64,000 bases of DNA from Voacanga thouarsii. Lineage: Eukaryota > Streptophyta > Magnoliopsida > Gentianales > Apocynaceae. The notes beneath the pieces are model-generated. The model saw nothing but the letters and a program-made list of their open reading frames with translations. It was not told the origin of the DNA and made no database searches. This document shows, in pieces, positions 22,350 through 32,520 of the stretch. The position numbers and the translations under genes are program-made. Each line of letters begins with the position of its first letter. Position 1 is the first letter of the stretch. The stretch lies in assembly GCA_026120185.1 (NCBI GenBank), contig JANUWF010003379.1:558001-622000 (forward strand), given 5' to 3'.

Positions 22350-23623
22350 TGTTAGCCTAAAGAGCATTCTCCTGTGTTATAATTTATGACAAATATTGAT
22401 TGGATATATTTGACTTCAGTTCTTTCAAGGCGTGCTAATGAAGCTACCAAGCAACTCTTAGGCAATGGAATCCAAGAGTGGTAGATCAAGTATAACTTTA
22501 ACTTGAGTGATTGTATATTAAGAAGCCCTTGAGAAGAATTATAGACTAGAAATTGTTGTCAAAGTATTAATTGTGAATTCTTATATCTCTTTACCTTATG
22601 ATTAGCTTTGTTTTACCTTAAAGCACTTAAAAATGATTTCAAAAGAAAATGATATTTCTAAATCTGAATTTTCGGTTGAAGTGGTTTTGAATGGACCTCT
22701 GAATCTAAAACATCATTCAATGATCTGTAACATTTTTCAAAATATATCTCTTTACAAAAAATGTCGTTTTGGACTCACCTTTTGGACGAACATCTTTCCA
22801 CTTTTTGAATCCAAAATCCTAAAAATCCTGACAGAAGTAACTAGCTATTACTAGCAGTTGGGACTTCGGGATTGGCTCTTATAAAAGCTTCTAAAACTTA
22901 ATTTTAAAGTAGATTTTTGTACTATCTCTTTCAGAAACATTCTTATACTTTAGAATACAAAAATCTCTCTTTTTTGTGCTTCAAAGCAAAATAAAATTGT
23001 TCCAAAGTTAAAAGGTATTAGTGCTTAGTTGTTCATATTTTGCTCAATCTGTGATCTATTTCTATTCTCTTTCTTCAATCTGCTTTGTATCAAGGTTAAG
23101 GTGGTAAAATCCAATTGGGGTGAGCCTTGATTATTGTAAAAAGTTGGGTGTAAAACTAAGTGTGGTGATCTTCTTGTATAAGATTGGTGTTGCCTACCAC
23201 CATTAATTTGGAAAAAGGTTTTGGTGAGTAGTGTTGAAATCCTTAAGTGAAAATTTAAGGTAATAGATGTAGATCATATAAAGATCGAACCCTATAAATC
23301 CTTGAATCTCTTCTTGTGCTATTTGCCTAAATTTCTTTATTGCATTTTCGCTGGTCCTTAAATCTTAAATGTTGTACCCTTTTTTTCTAAAATCAGTTGT
23401 TCATTTAATACTCTTACATTCTGTAGTAAGCTTGTCATTGATAGCCCAACTACCCATCTTTATTTCATACTATCCTATACGGATTTAAAAGATCTCTGTC
23501 TGCACTCCTAAAGGTGCGAAACAATTCTGCCATTCAGTTCGCCCTTCGCAGAAGACATCAAATTCTGTAATTTATATTTGTTTGCCATAAACCTTATTCA
23601 CCCATTCCCACCCAAAGTTTATC
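22350..23623 (+). repeat. 3' LTR of SIRE-like element
   Basis: Starts TGTTAGCC after the purine-rich CACTCAAAAAGAGAGAGAT (polypurine tract, 22331-22349) and ends TTTATCA. It is uninterrupted and 1,274 bp long, co-linear with the split 5' LTR, differing by scattered substitutions and small indels that point to an old insertion. Confidence 0.92.
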
Positions 23624-23820
23624 AGAGCATAATATTGTATAATTAATCCCAACAAAATGCAGTAGTTCCTAGAAACCTATATAATATTAACAAAGTAGTA
23701 GAAATACTAGTTCTTGAGAGTATACAAGAAAAATTGTAAATGAGTATACATCATGTAATTTCTCACATTTTCCTACTAAAAATAAAAAGCAGCAGAAATA
23801 TTATATGAAGCACATTAATT

Positions 23821-24240
23821 TGGATGCAACTGTTTCTTGGCGGCCCTATTATCGCAATAGAACCAAAGGCCTCCATCAGTATTACCATTTTTTAGTAACA
23901 TGGCATGTACCTTCCAATTCTCTTTTTCTTTCTCATACGAGAACAAGGATGTTCGTAGCATATTCGAGAATTTTGCAAGATTGAAAAGGCCATTATCAAA
24001 ATAGTATATTTAACATATCATTCCAACATGCTAATCACCACCACCAAAAAGACATTGAAATGAAAGGTTCCGCAGCCCTAAATTTGGCGTAAAACCTAAA
24101 TCAATGAAAACGAATATAGATTTTCCATCTTCAATTTGCCATCTTACTATTTCAAATATTATTTAGTTGTCTATATCTTCACTTATGCTAACATAATTCC
24201 CACAGCCGCAGAAAAAATTTGCTGAGTCAATACTTATTAA
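23821..24240 (-). pseudogene. Unrecognised protein-coding remnant, one frame with three stops
   Basis: On the minus strand one single frame stays protein-like for 420 bases. Recognisable pieces are SANFFCGCGNYVSISEDIDN, then IFEIVRWQIEDGKSIFVFID, then LGFTPNLGLRNLSFQCLFGG, then NGLFNLAKFSNMLRTSLFSY and KNGNTDGGLWFYCDNRAAKK. The three stops (near 24162, 24026 and 24008) are TAA, TAG and TAA, each one change from a Gln or Glu codon, with no frameshift. I cannot name the family. The balanced composition and the high share of W, C and G residues are unlike chance AT-rich translation. It lies on the same strand as the thioredoxin-like remnant upstream, so both may have been carried together. Confidence 0.5.
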
Positions 24241-24550
24241 AAAGCAAGTCACATTTTTTAGTTCAAATTTAGTTAATTTACTACAAGAACGATCAAGTAA
24301 AATTTTCATCCATAATGTAGTAAGCAGTTTGGCAATAATTTGGTTCAGTTACAACTCAAACTATGTTGAATTACCATTGATCTATCTATTAGATATGATT
24401 GCAGTTCCGAGCTCAGATAATTATGGAAAAATAGTGAAGGGCTAGTGATAAACATTCTTAAATCAAAACCACAAAATTTAATGATCTCCCTTTCTTCATC
24501 CTTCTACTGAACCCATATCAATAACAGAACAACTTAAGCAAGGCAGCCCT

Positions 24551-24696
24551 TATAAGACAAATTAATTCAAATAACATCAACTGCAAGAGTAAAAAAATAG
24601 GAGTATTCAATTGATAAAACCCCTATAAGACAAATTAATTTAAGTACAGCAACTAAAAGAGAAAAAAAAAAAACAAGGGTATTCAATTGATCAAAC
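24551..24696. repeat. 73-bp imperfect tandem duplication
   Basis: TATAAGACAAATTAATT occurs at 24551 and 24624, each followed by an A-rich stretch and GTATTCAATTGAT. It lies in the intron-like gap between the two coding remnants. Confidence 0.65.
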
Positions 24697-24830
24697 ATTT
24701 GGTGGGCAAAAACTTAAGGAAAAAAGAAATCAAACAGATATCCAAAACCATTCAAGAAAGGTGATACCTATAATCCATCTTCATATGATGAGCATTAAAT
24801 AAGATAAACAGAAGAGTAGATCAAATTTAC

Positions 24831-25162
24831 ATGGAAATAGTTCACATAAACTCGAACATCTTCTGAATCAATATCCACTAAAGCTATGATTGCAAACTTT
24901 GACACCTCCCTTGTCAATTTATAAAGTTGAAACTCAAAAAAAAAAAAAAAAAAAAGAAGCCAAAATCAATCACCATTAGTAAGATATTTGCCGGCAATTT
25001 TTGTTACACAAATCAGTAATGCTTGGATATGATATCGTCGAGCTGGAGACAGATAGTTTCAGAGGTTCAACCAAAATTAAGGACAAGCACTTTATCGATG
25101 GTGTCTTTGATGATGGAATTGATGCCTTGCTTCTTCGTTAGAGTTGTCAGTAGATGCTCCAT
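24831..25162 (-). pseudogene. Thioredoxin-like 4B (DIM1 family) gene remnant, first two exons
   Basis: An ATG at 25162 (minus) opens MEHLLTTLTKKQGINSIIKD then TIDKVLVLNFG, stop, TSETICLQLDDIISK, ending near 25022. After a gap with introns' AT-rich, poly-T look, EVSKFAIIALVDIDSEDVRV then YVNYFH occupies about 24831-24910 and stops at a GTAAAT donor. This is the N-terminal half of TXNL4B/DIM1-like proteins, U5 snRNP-associated thioredoxin-fold factors for splicing; the family has no redox CXXC, and none is seen. The stop is TGA where the family has Arg (CGA to TGA). The remaining exons (the IPSTVFFF part) are not found downstream. It is a truncated pseudogene or a captured gene fragment. Confidence 0.75.
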
Positions 25163-25323
25163 CTTCTTCTTCCTCACAGTTGTTTCTGGGGAAAAGTTGA
25201 AGGAGAAAAAGGAAAAGAATAATAAAGAGAAAAATTACAAAATCATATTTATATATAAGTTTTAGTATTTATATATTTACATTATATATATAATATATAT
25301 AAATGTATAGGTATTTTGTGTTG

Positions 25324-25328
<5 letters not shown>

Positions 25329-25371
<43 letters not shown>
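25329..25371. repeat. (AT)n microsatellite in a hairpin-like context
   Basis: About 20 AT dinucleotides. The flanks GATATTTTATA on the left and TATAAAATACC on the right are near inverse complements, so the whole can fold as one long hairpin. Confidence 0.9.
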
Positions 25372-25376
<5 letters not shown>

Positions 25377-25784
25377 CCAAAACTACGAAATTTAAAATTA
25401 TTCTACTTGTCCCCCTTTATTGCCTAGACATTTTTTTTTACTTTAAAAAAAAATTAGTATAACTTTTGAAAGACACCAATAAATTTATGGCATAAACATA
25501 ACCACATAAATATATCTTTTTAAGATAATATTAACATAATCAATTGGACATACTGCTTTTAGAATAATATAAAATGTCATTATTTGATTTAATAAGTCAT
25601 AATCCTAAAATAATTATTAGTCTCAATTTGGGAATTCTTTCAATTCTGATAAATTTAATTTTAATTTATTAAATAATTTCGAAGCTATTTCCAATTATAG
25701 CATAAATATTTTTATATAAATATAAAGCACTAAGTTTTTATTTAATTACAATGATTGAATTTCACTTTAAACAAATGTTAATTA

Positions 25785-27775
25785 ATAGGCATAATATACG
25801 AGTTAATTTTAGCCGCTTATATAGACATTATGATATATTATGTGGAAAAATATATTTTATTATCTTTAAATTTGGTCATAATATTTTTTTTAGTAATTTT
25901 AACAAATCTAAAGGTTAGATCGTTAATTTGACACGCGTATCTTTATAAATGTGTTAGGTTTTGGGCGTTTATATAGAGATTATACTAGATTATGTGGCAA
26001 AATATATCCAATTATTTTCAAATTTGGATCATGATACTTTTTTTAGTAATTTTAACAAATTTAACAGTTAGATCATTATTTTGATATATTTATCTATATA
26101 AATGAGTTAGGTTTAAGTATCTTATATAGAGATTATGCTAGATTATATGGCAAAATACATCCAATTACCTTCAAATAAGGTCACGATACTTTTTTTTTTT
26201 TTTAACAATCTAACAAATCTAACGGTTAGATTGCTAATTTGACACGTATATCTTTATAAATGTATTAGATTTTGGACTGTTATATAGAGATTATACTAAA
26301 TTATATGATAAAATATATCAAATTACCTTCAAATTTTTAATGATACTTTTTTTTAGCAATTTAACAAATCTAATGGCTAGATCATTAATTTAATATGCTT
26401 ATCTTTATAAATGTATTAGGTTTTGGGCTATTATATAGAGATTATATAGATTATGTGGCAACATATATCCGATTACCTTCAATTTGGTTACGATACTTTT
26501 TTAATAATTTTAATAGATCTAACGATTGGACCATTAATTTGATCAGTTTATCTTTATAAATGCGTTAGGCCTTGGACCATTATATAAAGATTATACTAGA
26601 TTATGTGGCAAAATATATATAATTACCTTTAAATTTAGTCAAGTCACTGTTTTAAGTAGTTTCAAAAAATTTAATAATTGGATTGTTAGTTTAACATGCT
26701 TATATTTATAAAAAGTTTAGGTTTTGATCCCTTATATAGAGATATACTAGATTATGTGACAAAATACATCCGATTATCTTCAAATTTGATCATGATAATT
26801 TTTAATAATTTTAACAAATCTAACGGTTAGATTATAAATTTAACATACATATCTTTATAAATATATTAGGTTTTAGGTCGCTATATAGAGATTATACTAT
26901 ATTATATAGTAAAATATATCCGATTATTTTCAAATTTGTTAAAGATAATTTTTTTAGCAATATTAACAAATCTAACGATTGGATTATTAATTTGATATGG
27001 TTATCTTTGTAAATATGTTAAGTTTTAGGCCGTTATATAAAGATTATACTATATCATATAGCAAAATATATCCGATTATCTTTAAATTTGATCACAATAT
27101 ATATATATTTTTTAGTAATTTTAACAAATCTAACAGTTAGATCATTAATTTGATATACTTATCTTTATAAATGTATTATGTTTTGAGTTGTTATATAGAG
27201 ATTATGCGAGATTATATGGTACGATTACTTTCAAATTTAGTCATGATACTTTTTTTTAGAAATTTTAGTAAACCTAATGATTAGATCGTTAATTTGATAT
27301 ATTTATCCTTATAAATGCGTTAAGTTTTGGGCGTTATATAGAGATTATACTAGGTTATGTGATAAAATATATTCGATTACTTCAAATTTGATATCGATAC
27401 TTCTTTTTTAACAAGTTTAACAAATATAATGATTGGATCATTAATTTGATATACTTATCTTTATAAATGCGTTAAGTTTTGAATCGTATATAAAGATTGT
27501 ACTATATTATGTGATAAAATATATCCAATTATCTTTAAATTTAGTCACCATAATTTTTTTAAATAATTTTAACAAATCTAACGTTTAGGTCATTAATTTA
27601 ATATACTTATCTTTATAAATGTGTTAGATTTTGATCGATTTTGAGCGCTTACATAAAGATTATATTGTATTATGTGAAAAATATATCCGATTATCTTCAA
27701 AATTGATCATGATACTTTTTTTTAGCAATTTCAATAAATTGGTTAAATCGTCAATTTGATATGTTTATCTTCAAC
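25785..27775. repeat. Tandem array, about 13 copies of a ~150-bp unit
   Basis: Landmarks such as TCTTTATAAATG recur near 25941, 26092, 26252, 26402, 26552, 26702, 26850, 27004, 27163, 27308, 27460 and 27612, spacing 145-160 bp. Each unit also has AACAAATCTAACGGTTAGAT, TATAGAGATTATACTAGATT and TGGCAAAATATATCCGATTA. Copies differ by roughly 10-20 percent by eye, so the array is old or weakly homogenised. It abuts the CACTA terminal region, and such arrays often sit in CACTA subterminal or internal regions. No open frame. Confidence 0.9.
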
Positions 27776-28873
27776 AAATCTATTTTTCTTCTAGTTAAAC
27801 TTCTATCAACTACCCACTTTAGTTGGTATTTTGTTGGAATAATTGGCACGAAAAATATTCCTTTCCCTTTTTGCAAACATATTACCATCAAATATAGTTA
27901 CCAACTACGCGTATTTTATTAGTAATCTGTTGGTAAATACTTTCTACCTTTTTACTAACATATTACCAACAAATTACCAATACAAATATCAACAACCAAA
28001 TACACATAGTTAGTAATTCTGTTGGTAACTTATTAGATATTGATTTCCTATATTTCTAACGGATATTTTGGTTGATAATTTTGTTGGCAAAAAATTGACC
28101 ATCATATTACCAACTATATTATCAATTGGAATATCTACCAATTATCCACTTCCGTTGATATTTCGTCGGTAAATTAGCGGGAACAACATTCTATCCCTAT
28201 TACTAACAAATTACCATTAGATATAGTTACCAATTATTTGCATTTTGTTGGTAATCGATTGCTAAATATTTTTTCTCCTATTTACCAATAGAAAAATCAC
28301 AACAGCATGCACACAGTTGATAATTTGTTGGTAAGTAATTGAAATGCAATACATTCTACATTTGTTGGTACTAACATATTACCAACAAATTACCAATACA
28401 AATATCAACAAACAAATACACATAGTTAGTAATTCTGTTGGTAACTTATTAGATATTGATTTCCTATATTTCTAACGGATATTTTGGTTGATAATTTTGT
28501 TGGTAAAAAATTGACCATCATATTACCAACTATATTATCAATTGGAATATCTACCAATTATCCACTTCCATTGATATTTCGTCGGTAAATTAGCGGGAAC
28601 AACATTCTATCCCTATTACTAACAAATTACCATTAGATATAGTTACCAATTATTCGCATTTTGTTGGTAATCGATTGCTAAATATTTTTTCTCCTATTTA
28701 CCAACAGAAAAATCACAACAGCATGCACACAGTTGATAATTTGTTGGTAAGTAATTGAAATGCAATACATTCTACATTTGTTGGAAATCTATTAGTAATT
28801 TTTTAGTAATTACCAACAGAATTTAGTTTGTTGAGAATGCTCTATTGTTAATCAATCTTTTTCTAGTAGTGAA
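27776..28873 (-). mobile_element. CACTA (En/Spm) transposon terminus
   Basis: The right end reads TTTTTCTAGTAGTG, the reverse complement of CACTACTAGAAAAA, a canonical plant CACTA terminal inverted repeat. The preceding 1.1 kb is packed with TTGGTAAT / ATTACCAAC motifs in both orientations, the subterminal transposase-binding pattern. No transposase text is visible. A matching left end (CACTACTAGAAAAA on the plus strand) was not found, so the element is truncated or its left end has decayed. It may include the tandem array and the captured gene fragments to its left. Confidence 0.75.
27954..28784. repeat. 416-bp near-identical tandem duplication in the CACTA subterminal region
   Basis: Copies at 27954-28369 and 28370-28784, both starting ACTAACATATTACCAACAAA. 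By eye I count about five differences, so they are close to 99 percent alike, much younger than the adjoining ~150-bp array. Confidence 0.9.
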
Positions 28874-28879
28874 TAGTAT

Positions 28880-29260
28880 AATGCCCTGTAGCCAAAAAAA
28901 TATAATATCAATTGATATGAAATATACATAATAAAAGGAACACATTTTGATTGTCTAAACCCTTACCTTTTACCTGTCTAGTATAATAGTCCACTTTTCT
29001 TAATAATAAATGTTAAAATTTTGAAACAATAGTTTCGAAAACCACCACAATGTCTCTTTATTTTTCACTTCTACAACAACCCACACTAACGGAAATATTG
29101 AATTGTTGGGATTAACACTTACAGCTGTTAATAGAATTCTTGAATGAGAGCCTTTTAAATGGCAACTATTCAAGTTGATAACTTTTCTACAACCTCCAAA
29201 AAAACCCTTTCTCAGGGCAGCTAAAGATATAAATCCTTTGAAATCTCTCATTTCCTTTAC
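28880..29260 (-). pseudogene. Mutator-like transposase catalytic-domain fragment
   Basis: The frame at 29251-29000 (minus, 83 codons) reads FKGFISLAALRKGFFGGCRK, VINLNSCHLKG, RILLTAVSVNPNNSIFPLVW and VVVEVKNKETLWWFSKLL. This is the MULE transposase core: V-I-x-L-D-G-C-H-L-K-G with the first catalytic Asp (here changed to Asn), then D-x-N-N-x-x-F-P-x-x-W. Only about 70 residues survive. It has no visible relation to the MULE tail at 609-1290 on the same strand. Confidence 0.85.
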
Positions 29261-29647
29261 TATTTGGGCTAGTCATTAAAATAATTGTGTTATCCAAATT
29301 TAATCTTCTCAACTCCTCTATATAATCCTACAGCCAATGATAAACTTAACTGTCTATAGCAATCAATTTGTTATCTAAATTGGAAGTCGTGTTCTCATAT
29401 CATAATCCTAAAAATAATAAATAAAAAAAAATTCTCATAAAATATGTCGAATGGTTATAGTTAATACTCTTATCAAACAATGGAGTAGATTCTTCATTCT
29501 TATTTGCAGTCTAGAGACTAGAATTTGAGCTTTAATCTTGGAATGTCTCATATTATAGATTATGTAATTTAATTGTACTTTTTAATTATTGTATAGTCTT
29601 TCTCAAGCTGTAGTAGTGTGTTTTTATTCTACCTTTTTTTTTGGGTT

Positions 29648-29965
29648 CTTTTTAGAGTTGATTTCATAACAAATTTAATATTTTCATTTTTAACAAATTT
29701 GAAAGTCACCTCCATGATTATTTTTACAATGAATATTTTTTTTTTGTTTTTTTAAAGTGAAATCAAGTTGTCAAACTAGCTTTTGGCTCTAAAAGAAAAG
29801 TTAAAATGAGCTTATTTTAAACAATGAAGCACAAGCTCATCCTGTTAACATTTTGCAAACTTTTTATATGATAAGTAATTAAACTGTTTTTAAAGTAAGA
29901 GTGAAACTTATATTTTTAAAAAAAATTATACAATATTTTCTCAATTATTGTATGGGCTCCCCACT
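29648..29965. repeat. Dispersed repeat R1, copy 1
   Basis: A stretch with CTAGCTTTTGGCTCTAAAAG, TTAAAATGAGCTTATTTTAA and AGCACAAGCTCA recurs in the same orientation at 31070-31320. The copies differ by small indels. Neither shows terminal inverted repeats that I can identify. Confidence 0.75.
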
Positions 29966-29971
29966 TCCCTC

Positions 29972-30125
29972 GCTGCTATTAATATTGAAAAAAAAAGTAA
30001 TTAAATATAATTAGAGTTAAAACTGATTCACTCCCTAAAAAAGAATAATTTCAAATTGTAAATTAATTATATAAAATAGTTGATAATATACGCCACTAAT
30101 AAAGTCAAAGGGACAAGATATATAT
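29972..30125. repeat. Block X, inverted partner at about 38165-38320
   Basis: AATTAGAGTTAAAACTGATT, then AAAAAAGAATAATTTC and AAAGTCAAAGGGACAA. The reverse complement of 38165-38320 carries the same series in the same order (AATTAGAGTTAAGAGTGATC, AAAAAGAATAATTCC, AAGTTAAAGGGACAA). The intervening 8 kb contains the first viral piece. Confidence 0.7.
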
Positions 30126-30355
30126 TATATTATAATTTAAATTAAAAATAAAAGAATATTAATAATTATATGAGTATTTCATACTTAAATATTTAATATT
30201 TTAATATTATATTTTATTACAATCTAAAATCTTAAAATTGCAAGTGCATTTAGTCATACTGTGTTTTAAAAAAGACGACCATTTTTTGGTGGTCAAATAT
30301 TTTTTTAGATTATTTCATAAAATAAGTGGATCTTTCACTGTAAAGTATTCTATTT

Positions 30356-31065
30356 TTAAATTATCATGAAAGTAATGGCAGAAAAAATCATGGATTTAGC
30401 ACAAGATTGTGATGATGATAAATTTTCTTTTACAATAATATCTGTTAGATCCATTATAGCTAAATGCATTTTAGCATCTAGTGTCCAGGATAAATAATTT
30501 TTTTCAATAATATCAGGAGTTGCAAACTTAAGTTTGACAAGATTTACCATATTAATACAAAATTAAATGGAAATAGTACCTTTATTTATTTATTTATTTT
30601 GTTTATAAACTTCAAAAATCAGGCTGATTGATTGTAAACTTCCGCCATAATAACTTAGTATTGGCTTGATTATAAGTTTCAATATAATAATTTTGGTAAA
30701 GTCTCATACTGATAACGTATTGTGAATTTGATTCAAATAAAATTATGAAATAAACTATAAAAATTGTGAAGTAAAGAATGTAAAGGAAGTAGAGAAATAA
30801 GAAAACCACTTAGATTCCAATTGACATTCTATTCATTTACATAAAACTCTATTTATAGAGGATTTGATGTATCATCTTTTAGTATAATAAATACAATCTT
30901 ATCTTATCCATAATATTAATAACTTTACGAAAATGAACAATCGTATTTATGTTTTTGATAAATGAATAATTTTGAAATTGAATAGTCATAATTATTTTTA
31001 AGATAAATGGATAGTGTTATAAAATGAATAGCCACCTTATCTTTTTTATTTCAAAAGAAAAAATT
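30356..31065 (-). pseudogene. Ty1/copia fragment: LTR, primer site and start of gag
   Basis: The minus-strand frame 30550-30356 reads MVNLVKLKFATPDIIEKNY, LSWTLDAKMHLAIMDLTDI and CAKSMIFSAITF, the N-terminus of a common plant copia gag. Upstream on the same strand, CGTTATCAGTATGAGAC (about 30703-30719) resembles the ACGTTATCAGCACGAG primer-site region of such elements. Further upstream CTCTATAAATAGAG (about 30848) gives an LTR TATA box. The rest of gag and all of pol are absent. The fragment is bracketed by the two direct copies of repeat R1. Confidence 0.75.
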
Positions 31066-31069
31066 TAAT

Positions 31070-31320
31070 ATTTTCATTGTTAACAAATTTGAAAATCACT
31101 TCCATAATTATGTTTACAATAAAGCTTTTTTAGTTTGTTTTAAGTGAAAATTAAGCAATCAAACCAGCTTTTGGCTCTAAAAAAAAAATGTTAAAATGAG
31201 CTTATTTTAAACAATTAAGCACAAGCTCAACTTGGTAACATTTTGTAAACTTTTTATACGAGTGAAACATTTTTAAAAAAATTATCCAGTATTTTTCTTG
31301 GTTATTGGATAAGCTCCCTA
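31070..31320. repeat. Dispersed repeat R1, copy 2
   Basis: Second, same-orientation copy of the block at 29648-29965 (CCAGCTTTTGGCTCTAAAAA, TTAAAATGAGCTTATTTTAA). The text after it (GCTCCCTACTTAAG) also parallels the first copy (GCTCCCCACTTCCC). Confidence 0.75.
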
Positions 31321-31329
31321 CTTAAGTAT

Positions 31330-32313
31330 GGAAATAGGCTGTGTCAGGGTTTAGCTAAACAAGCCTAGGCCTACATTGTAGACTTAAAGCTCAAGTCTGG
31401 CCTATTAGCCTATATAAAATATTTTTTAATGCTCGAGCCTGACCAGTATAAAAGTTTGACTTGTTTAAAAGCCTATTAATATGTAATCCTCACTTTGATT
31501 AGTCACCATTCTTGTGCTACCACCAGCTTGTCTACTGCAGAAAGATTGGCCAAGTTTGTGAAGTGAGAAGGGTGAAATTAAGGACCATAAAAGAGTCCAA
31601 AAGAAGATCCGTGTCTACATTTAGGTTTACTCTTGAAGAATAACTTAAAGCATCATGTATGGATGCCTTGAAGGCAGCATTGGAAGATTTTATGGTAATT
31701 TCTTTAGATAAAGGCAAATTCTTTATGATCCTGCTTCTTTCCTCTTTCTTTTCAGTCTCTCATTGCCAAATCACTTACTTCACCTTTTGTTTTTTATGTC
31801 AGTTTTCTTCCAAGACTTAGTTGTTTGAGGTTACCTAGAAACTTCACTTATGGCTTCCAATTACTTCTTATCAAACTTCCCAGTGTTATACCTAATTTCT
31901 CCTATATCACTTTCATGTTGACTACATAATTCCTGCTATATTGAGACCTCATCCATCTACCTCATTATTTTCTTCATTCTTTGGATTTAGCTCGTCATGA
32001 TTGGTATTTTCTTTATATAGTTCTTCTTATCTCCCAAAAACCTAATGTCTCTATGCGCTTATCCGTCAGCTCGATGTCTTCTACTACTCTTTATGAATTG
32101 AAGATACTTGTAGTTAGTAGAAGCGTCGGTTCCTTATAATCATAATAGCTTTTTGATAATAAAAAATGTCGATCTTTTCCTTTCTCACGTTGAAATGTTA
32201 TCTTGATCACTATTCTTTCCTTGATGGGAATTTCTCTAATCTTTTGTTCTTTTCCCTGTCGATTTTGTAACTTAATTCTTAGTGTTAAGGGAGTAAGTTA
32301 GACCTAGGACTGG
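31330..32313. other. Non-coding; AGGCCTA-rich stretch then unassigned sequence
   Basis: 31340-31490 has repeated GGCCTA / AGCCTA words (AAGCCTAGGCCTA, CTGGCCTATTAGCCTA), a style seen at the ends of plant hAT transposons. A similar stretch lies at 38340-38520. No transposase or exact terminal repeats were recognised. 31500-32310 has no readable gene. Confidence 0.4.
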
Positions 32314-32520
32314 TTGATTTTACCTACTGTTGACAAGGAAATTGGAAAATTCCAAGTCGAAGACCAGATATTCTTGAAGTTGACATCTAGTAGAAGGATC
32401 TTGAAATACTCAAAAGGAGACAAGCAGACTCCAAAATATTTGGGACCATTTCTAGTTATCAAAAAGATTGGTCCTACCGCCTATAGGTTAGACTTACCAT
32501 ACGGTTCAAAAAGATTTTAA
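32314..32520 (+). pseudogene. Ty3/gypsy integrase C-terminal (GPY/F) fragment
   Basis: The open frame reads IGKFQVEDQIFLKLTSSR, then YSKGDKQTPKYLGPFLVIKK and IGPTAYRLDLP. F-x-V-x-D-x-V/I-F-L-K followed by L-G-P-F-x-V-x-x-x-I-G-x-x-A-Y-R-L-x-L-P is the GPY/F module at the end of gypsy integrases, a DNA-binding SH3-like fold. Nothing else of the gypsy pol is nearby. It abuts the viral coat-protein region, which begins within about 20 bases. Confidence 0.85.

Larger units (their letters stand above)
9682..23623 (+). mobile_element. SIRE/Maximus-type Ty1/copia retrotransposon, decayed, with nested insertions
   Basis: Paired LTRs (9682-12570, interrupted, and 22350-23623) start TGTTAGC and end TTTATCA. 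A primer site follows the left LTR. The order is gag, protease, integrase, RT, RNase H, then a long downstream env-like region, which is diagnostic of the SIRE/Maximus lineage. The YVDDIIFG active site of RT is intact at about 18672, but many stops and frameshifts break the polyprotein. The flanking 5-mers differ (ACCTG left, GAGCA right), so no target duplication remains. Two other LTRs sit inside it (10766-12365 and 14431-16330). Without those insertions the element would be about 10.4 kb, the size expected for this lineage. Confidence 0.9.

Noticed and set aside
24270..24300. TTACTACAAGAACG as the left end of the CACTA element
   Set aside because: It lacks the CACTA pentamer start and does not match the 14-bp right terminus; no 3-bp duplication.
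25785..27775. CRISPR-like array
   Set aside because: Units are contiguous tandem copies of ~150 bp without constant-repeat/variable-spacer structure, in a eukaryotic repeat context.
31532..31717. hAT transposase fragment next to the GGCCTA-rich stretch
   Set aside because: The frames here show no hAT dimerisation motif; similarity in base composition only.
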